NCBI RefSeq assembly: GCF_015999465.1 | Contig: NZ_CP065534.1 | Coordinates: 930,001 to 994,000 of the forward strand | DNA from: Lonsdalea populi | Lineage (GTDB): Bacteria; Pseudomonadota; Gammaproteobacteria; Enterobacterales; Enterobacteriaceae | Length of the DNA: 64,000 nt | Direction of reading: 5' to 3' | Notes under the pieces: generated by a model | What the model saw: the letters and a program-made list of their open reading frames with translations, nothing else | Database searches by the model: none | Told to the model about the DNA's origin: nothing | Program-made: the position numbers and the translations under genes | Shown here: in pieces, positions 8,420 to 16,655 of the stretch | How the letters are laid out: every line of letters starts with the position of its first letter | Position numbering within the stretch: position 1 is the stretch's first letter

Positions 8420-9106
8420 TTAAAGCAGAAAGTGGCGAGCGAGCAGAGGGCCGGTAAAGGTTTTTTTAAGATAAAAACCACGAGGGAGCGTCATGATCGG
8501 CTGTCCGAGTTCGCCTATCGCTTCTGTCAGAGCACGGCTGTTAGCGGCTTTAGGCCTCAATTGCAGCACTTCACCGTGGCGGGCCGTGATGTTTTCCACC
8601 TTGCCGAGTACGATCAAATCCATCAGTTCTTCCCAATCCTGACGTAACTGTTCCTCTTCCTCTGGGCTGGGGCTCCACAGCAGCGGTGCGCCGATGCGCC
8701 GCTCGCCCAGAGGGATTTGCCTGCCGCCTTCCACCGGCATCCATAGAACCCGGGTCAGTTTATGGCGAACATGGCAGCGCTCCCAGGTGACGCCGCTATT
8801 ACCCGTTAACGGCGCGACGCAGACAAAGGTGGTTTCCAGCGGCCGTCCCTGTTCATCGATAGGGATCGTTTTCAGCTCGACGCCGAGATCGGGAAAATCT
8901 TGTTCTGGTTTGCTGCCAGCGCTGGCGCCTAGAAAACGCTCCAGCAAGATGCCTGTCCATCCTTTGTCCCGCTTCAGATTTGCAGGCAACGGCAGTTCAG
9001 CGATCGCGGCCAGCTCAGCCAGATTATATCCGGCGAGGGACTGGGCGCGCTGTAGCAATGTCAGCTCGTCAGGAGGCGGATCGCGGTACAGAAATGGGGT
9101 GTTCAT
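8420..9106 (-). CDS. mutH: DNA mismatch repair endonuclease MutH
   Basis: MutH nicks the unmethylated strand at hemimethylated GATC sites when activated by MutS and MutL. The 228-residue product matches the family length. The restriction-enzyme-like catalytic residues are visible: Asp in [11 protein letters not shown] (residues about 69-79, which holds the DxExK-type motif D-V-E-L-K) and the preceding helix with [19 protein letters not shown] ribosome-binding site lies 5 bases before the ATG. The presence of mutH implies Dam methylation in this organism. The upstream region carries two perfect DnaA boxes. Confidence 0.96.
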   Translation of the reverse strand: MNTPFLYRDPPPDELTLLQRAQSLAGYNLAELAAIAELPLPANLKRDKGWTGILLERFLGASAGSKPEQDFPDLGVELKTIPIDEQGRPLETTFVCVAPLTGNSGVTWERCHVRHKLTRVLWMPVEGGRQIPLGERRIGAPLLWSPSPEEEEQLRQDWEELMDLIVLGKVENITARHGEVLQLRPKAANSRALTEAIGELGQPIMTLPRGFYLKKTFTGPLLARHFLL

Positions 9107-9296
9107 AAGTCTCCCGGGTTGTATAAAAAAAGCACAGCTCCCGTCGGGGAATAGTTTTTAGTGGTCCCGTTCATGAGATGAAAATAATAATAGCATGATT
9201 ACGCAGTGGTTTTTTCCCCGTGGCGTAGAGGTGGTAAACGGATTAGGTGACTTGTTCACGATAAGCCACCGGGAATGAACAGGATTCTACACCCTG

Positions 9297-9305
9297 TTAT
9301 CCACA
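9297..9305 (+). promoter_or_regulatory. Consensus DnaA box upstream of mutH
   Basis: The nonamer TTATCCACA is a perfect high-affinity DnaA box. It is 191 bp upstream of the mutH start and faces a second perfect box at 9416-9424. Confidence 0.75.
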
Positions 9306-9415
9306 GATTTTTGGGATAACTGGGGTAATTCTGGAGCACTGTTTCCATCCACAGCCTTGACGAAGGGTTTTTTTGCCGGTTCCGCTGGTTTTTTGGCATA
9401 AATCAGGAGGGGGAT

Positions 9416-9424
9416 TGTGGATAA
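9416..9424 (-). promoter_or_regulatory. Second consensus DnaA box, opposite orientation
   Basis: TGTGGATAA on plus is TTATCCACA on minus. Near matches nearby are CCATCCACA (9345-9353), TGTGCAACG (9471-9479), TTCTTCACA (9600-9608) and ATGTCCACA (9612-9620). Together with the box at 9297 they make a DnaA-binding cluster in the 687-bp mutH-rppH gap, which otherwise holds no gene. Confidence 0.75.
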
Positions 9425-9793
9425 GCTCTCGGTAGTGCGATCTTTCGCCACTTTGGAAAAGGCTGAATTCTGTGCAACGTTTTTGATGGGGAAAAACGGT
9501 AGAAAAGTGACTTAACTATATTAATTTAAAGAACTATTTTTACGGTCATGGATGGGCGTGTGAAACCTTGAAACCGATTTTCGCACTTTCTTCACGGTGT
9601 TCTTCACAAAGATGTCCACAGAAAAAGTGAATAAACCGGTGATATTGGCCAGGTAATGTTTATAACTTTGATTCTATCTGTGGGTTACCGGCTTCTTATT
9701 ATAAAGAAGACGATGATAAGCAGGAGTTTACCGTCTGCCGGGAGTATGAAACAATCAGGTTATCTTAGCATTTCAGTTTATCGAGGTAGTCCG

Positions 9794-10318
9794 GTGATCG
9801 ATGATGATGGCTACCGCCCGAATGTTGGTATTGTAATTTGTAATCGGCAGGGGCAGGTGCTGTGGGCCCGCCGCTACGGCCAGCACTCCTGGCAGTTTCC
9901 ACAGGGGGGAATCAATCCTGGTGAAACGGCGGAACAGGCGATGTACCGTGAGCTGTATGAGGAAGTTGGACTGCGGAAAAAGGATGTGCGTATTCTGGCG
10001 TCGACTCGCAGCTGGTTACGCTATAAATTGCCAAAACGTTTGGTGCGTTGGGACACAAAACCCGTCTGTATCGGCCAGAAGCAAAAATGGTTTCTGTTGC
10101 AGTTAATGTGCAATGAGTCAGAGATCAACATGCAAAGCAGCGGCACGCCGGAATTCGATGGCTGGCGCTGGGTTAGCTTTTGGTATCCGGTGCGGCAGGT
10201 CGTCTCCTTTAAACGTGACGTCTATCGGCGGGTCATGAAGGAGTTCATTTCCCCGGTTATTCAATTGCAGGAGAATTCGGCCCGGTCGCCCTCCAGTCCC
10301 CGACGGAAGAGAGGATAA
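9794..10318 (+). CDS. rppH: RNA pyrophosphohydrolase RppH (Nudix)
   Basis: RppH removes pyrophosphate from the 5' end of transcripts and so starts RNase E-dependent mRNA decay. The 174-residue protein shows the full Nudix box at residues 38-60 (GGINPGE, then REL.EEVGL) and the RNA-contact segments [11 protein letters not shown] and [20 protein letters not shown] start at 9794 was chosen: it gives [10 protein letters not shown], the exact enteric N terminus, and E. coli also uses GTG. An upstream in-frame ATG would add 46 unconserved residues. The C terminus is basic (RRKRG), as in E. coli. ptsP follows after 11 bp, so the two share an operon. Confidence 0.95.
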   Translation: MIDDDGYRPNVGIVICNRQGQVLWARRYGQHSWQFPQGGINPGETAEQAMYRELYEEVGLRKKDVRILASTRSWLRYKLPKRLVRWDTKPVCIGQKQKWFLLQLMCNESEINMQSSGTPEFDGWRWVSFWYPVRQVVSFKRDVYRRVMKEFISPVIQLQENSARSPSSPRRKRG

Positions 10319-10329
10319 TTCAGCCCACC

Positions 10330-12576
10330 ATGCTCACGCGCCTGCGAGAAGTCATTGAGAAAGTCGCCGCGACGGCGCAGTTATCGGATGCGCTGGATAT
10401 TCTGGTCAACGAAATCTGTCTGGCGATGGACACCGAAGTCTGTTCTATCTACCTGGCCGATCACGATCGTCACTGTTATTACTTGATGGCGACCCGAGGG
10501 TTAAAAAAACCGCGTGGTCGTCCCGTCACTCTCGCTTTCGGGCAAGGGATCGTCGGATTGGTCGGCGAACGCGCCGAACTCATCAATCTGGCCGACGCTC
10601 AAAGCCACCCCAGCTTTAAATTCATCCCTGCGGTCCGGGAACAGCAATTCCGCTCTTTCTTGGGTGTGCCGATCATTCACCGGCGTCAGTTGCTGGGGGT
10701 TTTGGTTGTGCAGCAAAGGGAACTGAGACAGTTCGATAAGAACGACGAATCTTTCATGGTGACGCTGGCCACTCAGATGGCGGCCATTCTGTCCCAGTCC
10801 CAGATCAAAGCGCTGTTTGGGCAATATCGGCAAACGCGGATCAACGCGCTGGCCGCCGCGCCGGGCGTGGCAATCGCCTCCGGCTGGCAGGATCGCAGTC
10901 AGCCCTCGCTTGAGCAAGTCTTCCCCGCATCCAGCCTGGATAGTGACCGTGAGCGTTCGCGACTGCTGCTGGCGATGGAAAATGCCGCAGCGGAGTTCCG
11001 CCGCTACAGCAAACGCTTTAGCGCCAGCGCGCAGAAAGAAAGCGCCGCGATATTCGATCTCTATTCCCATCTGCTAAACGACGCTCGGCTAAAGCGAGAG
11101 CTGAGCCAAGAGGTTGATACCGGCAGTTCCGCGGAGTGGGCGGTCAAGGTGGTCATCGAGCGCTTTTCGGCCCAGTTCGCCGCGCTGCAAGATACCTATC
11201 TGCGCGAACGCGCCGGCGACCTGCGAGCGCTGGGACAGCGGTTGCTGTTTCATCTTGATGATAGCGTTCAGGGAACGGCGCAGTGGCCGGAACGTTTTAT
11301 TCTGGTGGCGGATGAACTGACGGCGACGCTGCTGGCCGAGTTGCCGCAAGACAGGCTCGCCGGGATCGTGGTTCACGAAGGCGCCGCCAACTCGCATGCC
11401 GCGATCCTGGTCAGGGCCATGGGGATCCCCACCCTGATGGACGCGGATATTCAGCCAGCTTTGTTGCATCAGCGGCTGCTGATCCTTGACGGCTATCGCG
11501 GTGAGCTGCTGGTCGATCCTGAGCCGGTGCTGGTGCAGGAATACCAGCGCGTACTGGATGAAGAGCAGGAGCTCAACCGGCTGACGGAAGATGACGGCAA
11601 CCGCCCGGCCATGCTGAAAAGCGGAGAGCGGGTTCGCGTTATGCTCAATGCCGGTCTCAGCGCAGAGCATGAAAAACGCTTCATCGATCAGGTCGACGGC
11701 GTCGGGCTGTACCGCACGGAAATTCCCTTCATGGTGCAAAGCGGGTTTCCGTCTGAGGACGAGCAGATGGCGCAGTATGAAAGCATGCTGCGTCTTTATC
11801 CCGAAAATCCGGTCATGCTGCGCACGCTGGACATCGGCGCCGACAAACCTCTGCCCTATATGCCGATCAGCGAGGAGAACCCCTCTCTCGGATGGCGAGG
11901 CATTCGCGTCACGCTCGATCAGCCGGAAATCTTTCTGATCCAGGTGCGCGCCATGCTGCGCGCCAATGCGGCGCTGGGTAACCTACATATCCTGCTGCCG
12001 ATGATCAACAGCCTGGATGAGATTGACGAAGCGCGTCGGTTGATCGACCGCGCGGCGGGCGAAGTGACGGAAATGCTGAACTGCCCGCAGCCCCGGCCGC
12101 GTATTGGGATTATGATCGAAGTGCCCTCGATGCTGTTCCTGTTGCCTCACCTGAGTTCACGCATTGATTTCGTTTCGGTGGGAACGAACGACCTTACGCA
12201 GTATTTGCTGGCGGTGGATCGCAACAATCCCCACGTTGGCGCTCTATACGACAGTCTTCATCCGTCGATGTTGCAGGCGTTGCATTTGATCGTCACGCAG
12301 TGCCGCCAGGCGCGTATGCCGGTTTCGGTCTGCGGTGAGATGGCGGGCGAACCTATTGGCGCCTTGCTGTTAATCGGCATGGGTTATCGATCGCTGAGTA
12401 TGAACGGACGCAACGTGGCGCGTATCAAGTATCTGCTGCGGCATATCGAGCAGGAAGAGGCGGGATGGCTTGCGGACAAAGTGCTGACGGCGCAGACCGC
12501 CACTGAGGCGAGACAGTGGGCATCGCTGTTTATTGAAGAGCGCGGTCTGGGCGGCCTGATCCGCGGTGGCCGATGA
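10330..12576 (+). CDS. ptsP: Phosphoenolpyruvate-protein phosphotransferase PtsP (Enzyme I-Ntr)
   Basis: PtsP is the first kinase of the nitrogen PTS: it takes phosphate from PEP and passes it to NPr (PtsO) and then PtsN. It is 748 residues, identical in length to E. coli. An N-terminal GAF sensor domain (about 1-165) is followed by the Enzyme I region. The phosphorylated His is His356 in GAANSHAAIL, and the C-terminal barrel has the acid catalyst Cys in VCGEMAGEP and the metal/PEP motif FVSVGTNDLTQY. The GAF domain distinguishes it from PtsI. It is co-transcribed with rppH; lgt follows after 179 bp. Confidence 0.97.
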   Translation: MLTRLREVIEKVAATAQLSDALDILVNEICLAMDTEVCSIYLADHDRHCYYLMATRGLKKPRGRPVTLAFGQGIVGLVGERAELINLADAQSHPSFKFIPAVREQQFRSFLGVPIIHRRQLLGVLVVQQRELRQFDKNDESFMVTLATQMAAILSQSQIKALFGQYRQTRINALAAAPGVAIASGWQDRSQPSLEQVFPASSLDSDRERSRLLLAMENAAAEFRRYSKRFSASAQKESAAIFDLYSHLLNDARLKRELSQEVDTGSSAEWAVKVVIERFSAQFAALQDTYLRERAGDLRALGQRLLFHLDDSVQGTAQWPERFILVADELTATLLAELPQDRLAGIVVHEGAANSHAAILVRAMGIPTLMDADIQPALLHQRLLILDGYRGELLVDPEPVLVQEYQRVLDEEQELNRLTEDDGNRPAMLKSGERVRVMLNAGLSAEHEKRFIDQVDGVGLYRTEIPFMVQSGFPSEDEQMAQYESMLRLYPENPVMLRTLDIGADKPLPYMPISEENPSLGWRGIRVTLDQPEIFLIQVRAMLRANAALGNLHILLPMINSLDEIDEARRLIDRAAGEVTEMLNCPQPRPRIGIMIEVPSMLFLLPHLSSRIDFVSVGTNDLTQYLLAVDRNNPHVGALYDSLHPSMLQALHLIVTQCRQARMPVSVCGEMAGEPIGALLLIGMGYRSLSMNGRNVARIKYLLRHIEQEEAGWLADKVLTAQTATEARQWASLFIEERGLGGLIRGGR

Positions 12577-12755
12577 TGCCATGTGACCGTGGGTAATGAA
12601 GCGATGTTTTACAGATCTTTTGCTGCAGCACCGGCATAGGGCCTGATGCGTTATGCTATTATGCGCAACCGCGAAATGCGGCAGGTTTTCCATCGGTTTT
12701 CCTGCCTTTAGCTGAACCCGTAATCAGGGATAAAACAACGAGAATGTGGTGATTG

Positions 12756-13622
12756 ATGACGACGAGCTATCTGGAATTTCCTCAATTTGATCCGGTAATT
12801 TTTTCCATCGGCCCCGTATCGCTGCACTGGTACGGTCTGATGTACCTGGTTGGCTTTGTCTTTGCCATGTGGCTGGCGGTTCGCCGGGCGAACAAACCGG
12901 GCAGCGGCTGGAAAAAAGACGAAGTCGAAAACCTGCTTTATCTGGGTTTTCTCGGCGTATTTATCGGCGGTCGACTGGGATACGTGTTGTTCTATGCTTT
13001 TTCCAGCTTCGTGGAGAATCCGCTGTACTTATTTAAGGTCTGGGATGGCGGCATGTCGTTCCACGGGGGCCTGATCGGCGTGATTGTCGTCATGCTGTGC
13101 TTCGCTTACCGCACCCAGCGCAACTTCTTCCAGGTCTCCGACTTCATTGCGCCGCTGATACCGTTCGGCCTTGGCGCGGGGCGCTTGGGTAATTTCATCA
13201 ACGGCGAACTATGGGGCCGCGTAACGACCGATACGCCGTGGGCGATGCTCTTTCCCGGTTCGCGCGGTGAAGACATGGTGTTGGCGGCGACGCATCCGGA
13301 GTGGCAGGATATCCTTAGCCAGTATGGCATGTTGCCGCGTCACCCGTCGCAGCTGTATGAACTGCTGCTGGAAGGCATTGTCCTGTTTATCATTCTGAAT
13401 CTTTTTATCCGCAAACCGCGCCCGATGGGCAGCGTGTCCGGCCTGTTCCTGATCGGCTACGGCATGTTCCGCATCATCGTTGAGTTTTTCCGTCAGCCGG
13501 ACGCTCAGTTGGGACTTTTCGGCGGCATCATGAGCATGGGACAAATCCTGTCGATTCCGATGGTGCTGGTAGGTCTTTTTATGATGATTTGGGCTTACCG
13601 CCGTCAGCCGGCCCGGCAATGA
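12756..13622 (+). CDS. lgt: Prolipoprotein diacylglyceryl transferase Lgt
   Basis: Lgt moves diacylglycerol from phosphatidylglycerol to the lipobox Cys of prolipoproteins in the inner membrane, the first step of lipoprotein maturation. The 288-residue protein has about seven membrane segments. Conserved motifs are [11 protein letters not shown] near residue 24, [11 protein letters not shown] near 98-108 (with the essential His) and the Lgt signature [18 protein letters not shown] near 136-153 (with the essential Arg). The ATG at 12756 was chosen over a TTG one codon earlier. It would lipidate YgdR, YgdI and MltA encoded in this window. thyA follows after 31 bp. Confidence 0.97.
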   Translation: MTTSYLEFPQFDPVIFSIGPVSLHWYGLMYLVGFVFAMWLAVRRANKPGSGWKKDEVENLLYLGFLGVFIGGRLGYVLFYAFSSFVENPLYLFKVWDGGMSFHGGLIGVIVVMLCFAYRTQRNFFQVSDFIAPLIPFGLGAGRLGNFINGELWGRVTTDTPWAMLFPGSRGEDMVLAATHPEWQDILSQYGMLPRHPSQLYELLLEGIVLFIILNLFIRKPRPMGSVSGLFLIGYGMFRIIVEFFRQPDAQLGLFGGIMSMGQILSIPMVLVGLFMMIWAYRRQPARQ

Positions 13623-13653
13623 TGGCAATGACTCGATTTTTAAATGAGGTAGT

Positions 13654-14448
13654 ATGAAACAGTATCTGGAACTGATGAAAAAAGTGCTTGATGAGGGGAC
13701 GCCAAAAGACGACCGCACGGGCACGGGGACGCTGTCGATTTTCGGTCATCAGATGCGTTTCAACTTGCAGCAGGGATTCCCGCTGGTGACGACTAAACGC
13801 TGCCATTTGCGCTCCATTATCCATGAGCTGCTGTGGTTCCTGAACGGCGATACCAACGTCGGTTATTTGCACGAAAACAAAGTCTCCATTTGGGATGAAT
13901 GGGCCGATGATAATGGAGACCTGGGGCCGGTGTACGGCAAACAGTGGCGCGCGTGGGGCGCGGCGGATGGCAGTCAGATCGATCAACTGGAGAAAGTGAT
14001 GACCCAGTTGAAGCAGGATCCTGACTCGCGCCGCATCATCGTCTCCGCCTGGAATGTAGGCGAGATCGACCAGATGGCGCTGGCGCCTTGCCATGCGTTT
14101 TTCCAGTTTTACGTCGCCGACGGCAAGCTCTCTTGCCAGCTTTACCAGCGTTCATGCGATGTATTCCTGGGGCTGCCGTTTAACATCGCCAGCTACGCGC
14201 TGTTGGTGCACATGGTGGCGCAACAGTGTGATTTGGACGTCGGTGACTTCGTCTGGACCGGGGGCGATACGCACCTTTACAGCAACCATATGGAGCAGAC
14301 GAATCTGCAACTGACTCGGGAACCGCGTCCGTTGCCAAAACTAATCATCAAACGCCGTCCCGCCTCTCTGTTTGACTATCGTTTCGAAGACTTCGAAATT
14401 GAAGGTTACGATCCGCATCCGCCGATCAAAGCGCCTGTCGCGATCTAA
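13654..14448 (+). CDS. thyA: Thymidylate synthase ThyA
   Basis: ThyA converts dUMP to dTMP using methylene-tetrahydrofolate. The 264-residue length equals E. coli. The catalytic nucleophile is Cys146 in LAPCHAFFQ, with the phosphate-binding Arg pair in [13 protein letters not shown] and the dUMP-binding Asn in [20 protein letters not shown] ribosome-binding site precedes the ATG. lgt-thyA is the usual enteric pair, ending at the terminator at 14545. Confidence 0.98.
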   Translation: MKQYLELMKKVLDEGTPKDDRTGTGTLSIFGHQMRFNLQQGFPLVTTKRCHLRSIIHELLWFLNGDTNVGYLHENKVSIWDEWADDNGDLGPVYGKQWRAWGAADGSQIDQLEKVMTQLKQDPDSRRIIVSAWNVGEIDQMALAPCHAFFQFYVADGKLSCQLYQRSCDVFLGLPFNIASYALLVHMVAQQCDLDVGDFVWTGGDTHLYSNHMEQTNLQLTREPRPLPKLIIKRRPASLFDYRFEDFEIEGYDPHPPIKAPVAI

Positions 14449-14544
14449 TCGTTGGTGTGAGGCGTTCACGCCTCTGGTCCTGACTCCGGCGGCATCGCCT
14501 GATCTCGCCTGAGTGAATGTAGACCTCGCTCGGTCAGTCATAAC

Positions 14545-14582
14545 AATATCCTGTGGGCAATTCGCCGACAGGATATTTTTTA
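14545..14582 (+). terminator. Rho-independent terminator after thyA
   Basis: A 10-bp perfect stem (AATATCCTGT 14545-14554 / ACAGGATATT 14568-14577) with a 13-base loop is followed by TTTTTA. It lies about 100 bp after thyA. A weaker hairpin, GAGGCG/CGCCTC, lies at 14459-14474. Confidence 0.85.
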
Positions 14583-14720
14583 TGGCAAAGACGGTTTTTG
14601 CAAACCGCTTCGCATTTAATTAGTAATAAACTGTTTTCGCTTCAAAAAATCTACGCGTCGCTGCGCAAAGCCGATACCATTTTGCTGTCGGTAATAGGAA
14701 TTGTCGCTACACTGAGCGGC

Positions 14721-15212
14721 ATGAAAAAATGCAATGGATGGCAACAGGGGTTCACCCTGCTGGAGTTAGTGATGGTAATAGCGGTGATATCACTCCTGGT
14801 CGGCACAGGGCTACATAGCTGGTTGGGATATCGTCAGGCAATGCTACTGGAGCAGAATGCCCGGCAGTTGATGGGCGTAGTGGCGCGCATACAAACTCAG
14901 GCCAATTGGCGCAACGCGACGCTTACGGCGCAGATACACCGCATCGGGGAACGTTGGTGTGTCGGGCCGGGAACATCAGGCGGTGACTGTCCGGCTGACA
15001 GCGCGCTTTTTTTTACCGCGACATCCCGCGACGTTGAGCTGGTAGACGCTACGGCGCAGCAGTTTTCCTTCTTTGGTCTACGCCACACGGCGCAATCGGG
15101 TCACTTGACGCTGAGAAGTGCGGCGGGGCGTGTCCGGCTGGTGCTTTCCGTACGTGGCCGATTACGTCTGTGCAGTGAAGGTCAGCCGCTGCTGAGTACC
15201 CCGATATGCTGA
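14721..15212 (+). CDS. ppdA: Prepilin peptidase-dependent protein PpdA (minor pseudopilin-like)
   Basis: The 163-residue protein has a type IV pilin N terminus: a short basic leader (MKKCNGWQQG) cut before Phe, then FTLLELVMVIAVISLLVGTG as the hydrophobic helix with Glu at +5. It should be processed by a prepilin peptidase and take part in a type IV pilus or pseudopilus tip; the E. coli cluster is homologous to minor pilin operons. The start at 14721 was chosen because it places the leader correctly; upstream in-frame codons add an unconserved extension. The gene overlaps ppdB and heads ppdA-ppdB-ygdB-ppdC-recC. Confidence 0.9.
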   Translation: MKKCNGWQQGFTLLELVMVIAVISLLVGTGLHSWLGYRQAMLLEQNARQLMGVVARIQTQANWRNATLTAQIHRIGERWCVGPGTSGGDCPADSALFFTATSRDVELVDATAQQFSFFGLRHTAQSGHLTLRSAAGRVRLVLSVRGRLRLCSEGQPLLSTPIC

Positions 15213-15805
15213 TGCCGGATAAAAAATGTCGCATCGGCGGTTTTTCTCTGCCGGAAGTGATACTGGCGCTTGCCATTGTCAGCATTATTATTCTTGCTGT
15301 CGTACAGCTATTTTCAGTGTTGAATAAGCAGAGCCAGCAGGGACTTAACGCGTTTCGTCTCGAGCAGACGCTCAGCGAGGCTTTATCCGTTATCGAAAAA
15401 GATATCCTTCGCGCGGGATATTGCGCGGGCCGCTGTCGGGGCGAAGCGGTTACATTGAGCGCCGACGACACGAATTCGGCTCAAAGTTGCCTGACGGTGT
15501 CTTACGACGTGAATCATAGCGGTCACTGGGATCCCGGCGAACGGCAGGAGGGAGAATTTTTCAGCTACCGCCTGCGCAACGGCGCTCTGGAGGTTCAGAC
15601 CGGCTACGCCCGGTGTCGGGGAAAACGCTGGGAGAAATTCTTCGATCCGAATGAAGTGACCATCACCGGGTTTCAGGTCTCTTCGCAACAGGGCAGTCGA
15701 GGAACATTGTACCTGCTGGATCTTTCAGGCTACTGGACCGACAGGCCGCAGATCAAACAGCAGGTGCAGCGATGGGTCGCGAGGCGTAATCACGATGCCG
15801 TCTAA
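15206..15805 (+). CDS. ppdB: Prepilin peptidase-dependent protein PpdB
   Basis: The 199-residue protein is a second pilin-like subunit: leader MLMPDKKCRIGG, then FSLPEVILALAIVSIIILAVVQL with Glu at +5. Paired cysteines in the soluble domain (GYCAGRCRG) suggest disulphides in the periplasm. It starts inside the last codons of ppdA (7-bp overlap) and ends inside ygdB (11-bp overlap), so translation is coupled. It matches the PulJ/GspJ-like minor pilin class by position. A second ATG two codons on is an alternative start. Confidence 0.88.
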   Translation: MLMPDKKCRIGGFSLPEVILALAIVSIIILAVVQLFSVLNKQSQQGLNAFRLEQTLSEALSVIEKDILRAGYCAGRCRGEAVTLSADDTNSAQSCLTVSYDVNHSGHWDPGERQEGEFFSYRLRNGALEVQTGYARCRGKRWEKFFDPNEVTITGFQVSSQQGSRGTLYLLDLSGYWTDRPQIKQQVQRWVARRNHDAV

Positions 15806-16244
15806 ATGTCACCAGTCGGGCAACGCCCTGATGATTGTCATGGTGCTTATCTCGCTTGGCGTGCTGCTGCTGGTCGGTATGCAAAAGCAACTGGAAACCT
15901 GGACGGAGCAGGGCAAGGACGAACAGCATTATTGGAAAGCCTTTAATCAGGGACTATCTTCTCTTGAATGGGGGATTAGCCAACGTTGGCAGGACAGCGG
16001 GGATGTGTGGCAGTGCCGCACGCTCTCTGTGGACCGTCTGCGGGTATGCCTGCATTTATCGTCCTCCGGCAATCAGGGCGTGCTGCGGGGCGAGGGTCAG
16101 TTTGAGGTGAATACTCCGCCGTTGCGGTTATACCAGCGCGTAGCGGCGCAGACCATCGACGGTGCCGTGCTGCTGCAAGCGATGTCGCAGGGATGGCTCG
16201 ACTTCTGCCCGGAACCGGAGGCGCATTACTGTGTCGTTTATTAA
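15795..16244 (+). CDS. ygdB: YgdB family (DUF2509) protein of the minor pilin cluster
   Basis: The 149-residue protein has one N-terminal hydrophobic helix (ALMIVMVLISLGVLLLVGM) after a short leader with Gly, and a periplasmic remainder with several cysteines. It corresponds to E. coli YgdB (DUF2509), which by position resembles a PilX/GspK-type minor subunit. The +5 Glu of true prepilins is absent, so processing is uncertain. It overlaps ppdB at its start and ppdC at its end (14 bp), part of one coupled operon. Confidence 0.85.
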   Translation: MPSKCHQSGNALMIVMVLISLGVLLLVGMQKQLETWTEQGKDEQHYWKAFNQGLSSLEWGISQRWQDSGDVWQCRTLSVDRLRVCLHLSSSGNQGVLRGEGQFEVNTPPLRLYQRVAAQTIDGAVLLQAMSQGWLDFCPEPEAHYCVVY

Positions 16245-16629
16245 GAAACTGTCGTTCGAAGGAAATCAAAGCGGGTTCAGCCTGCTTGAAACGCTGATCG
16301 CCGCATTGCTGTTCGCGGTTTCTCTAACCGGATTATTGCAATATCATTTAATCCTTCAACGGTCATTACAGTACCAATGGCAGCAGCGTCAGGCCTGGCG
16401 GTGGGTGAATGAACAGCTGGAGGCGCAGGACGCAGGCGTGCCCGTTCGAACCGTCACCGCGCCGTTGCCGGAAGGCTGGACCAGCTCTATAAACGTGCAG
16501 CCTTATGGCCCGCAGTGCCAGCGGGTCACGGCTGCCGTAGTGACGCCGCGGCACTATTCCGCCTCGCTCACCCGTTGGCTCTGCTCTCCGCCGACGGAAA
16601 CTGAAGAGCCAACCTCAAAGACATCATAA
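16231..16629 (+). CDS. ppdC: Prepilin peptidase-dependent protein PpdC
   Basis: The 132-residue protein is the last pilin-like subunit of the cluster: after a leader ending NQSG come FSLLETLIAALLFAVSLTGL, with Glu at +5, and then a small soluble domain with two cysteines. A GTG at 16231 was chosen because it gives a normal basic leader (VSFIKKLSFEG) and CGGAGG lies 11 bases upstream; an earlier in-frame ATG adds 23 residues of unlike composition. It overlaps ygdB by 14 bp and is followed by recC after 26 bp. Confidence 0.87.
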   Translation: MSFIKKLSFEGNQSGFSLLETLIAALLFAVSLTGLLQYHLILQRSLQYQWQQRQAWRWVNEQLEAQDAGVPVRTVTAPLPEGWTSSINVQPYGPQCQRVTAAVVTPRHYSASLTRWLCSPPTETEEPTSKTS

Positions 16630-16655
16630 ACGGCAGCGAACGGTCAGGAGTCACC

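Noticed and set aside
14553..14720. N-terminal extension of ppdA
   Set aside because: It would start inside the thyA terminator and place the prepilin cleavage site 66 residues from the start, which is not processed by prepilin peptidases.
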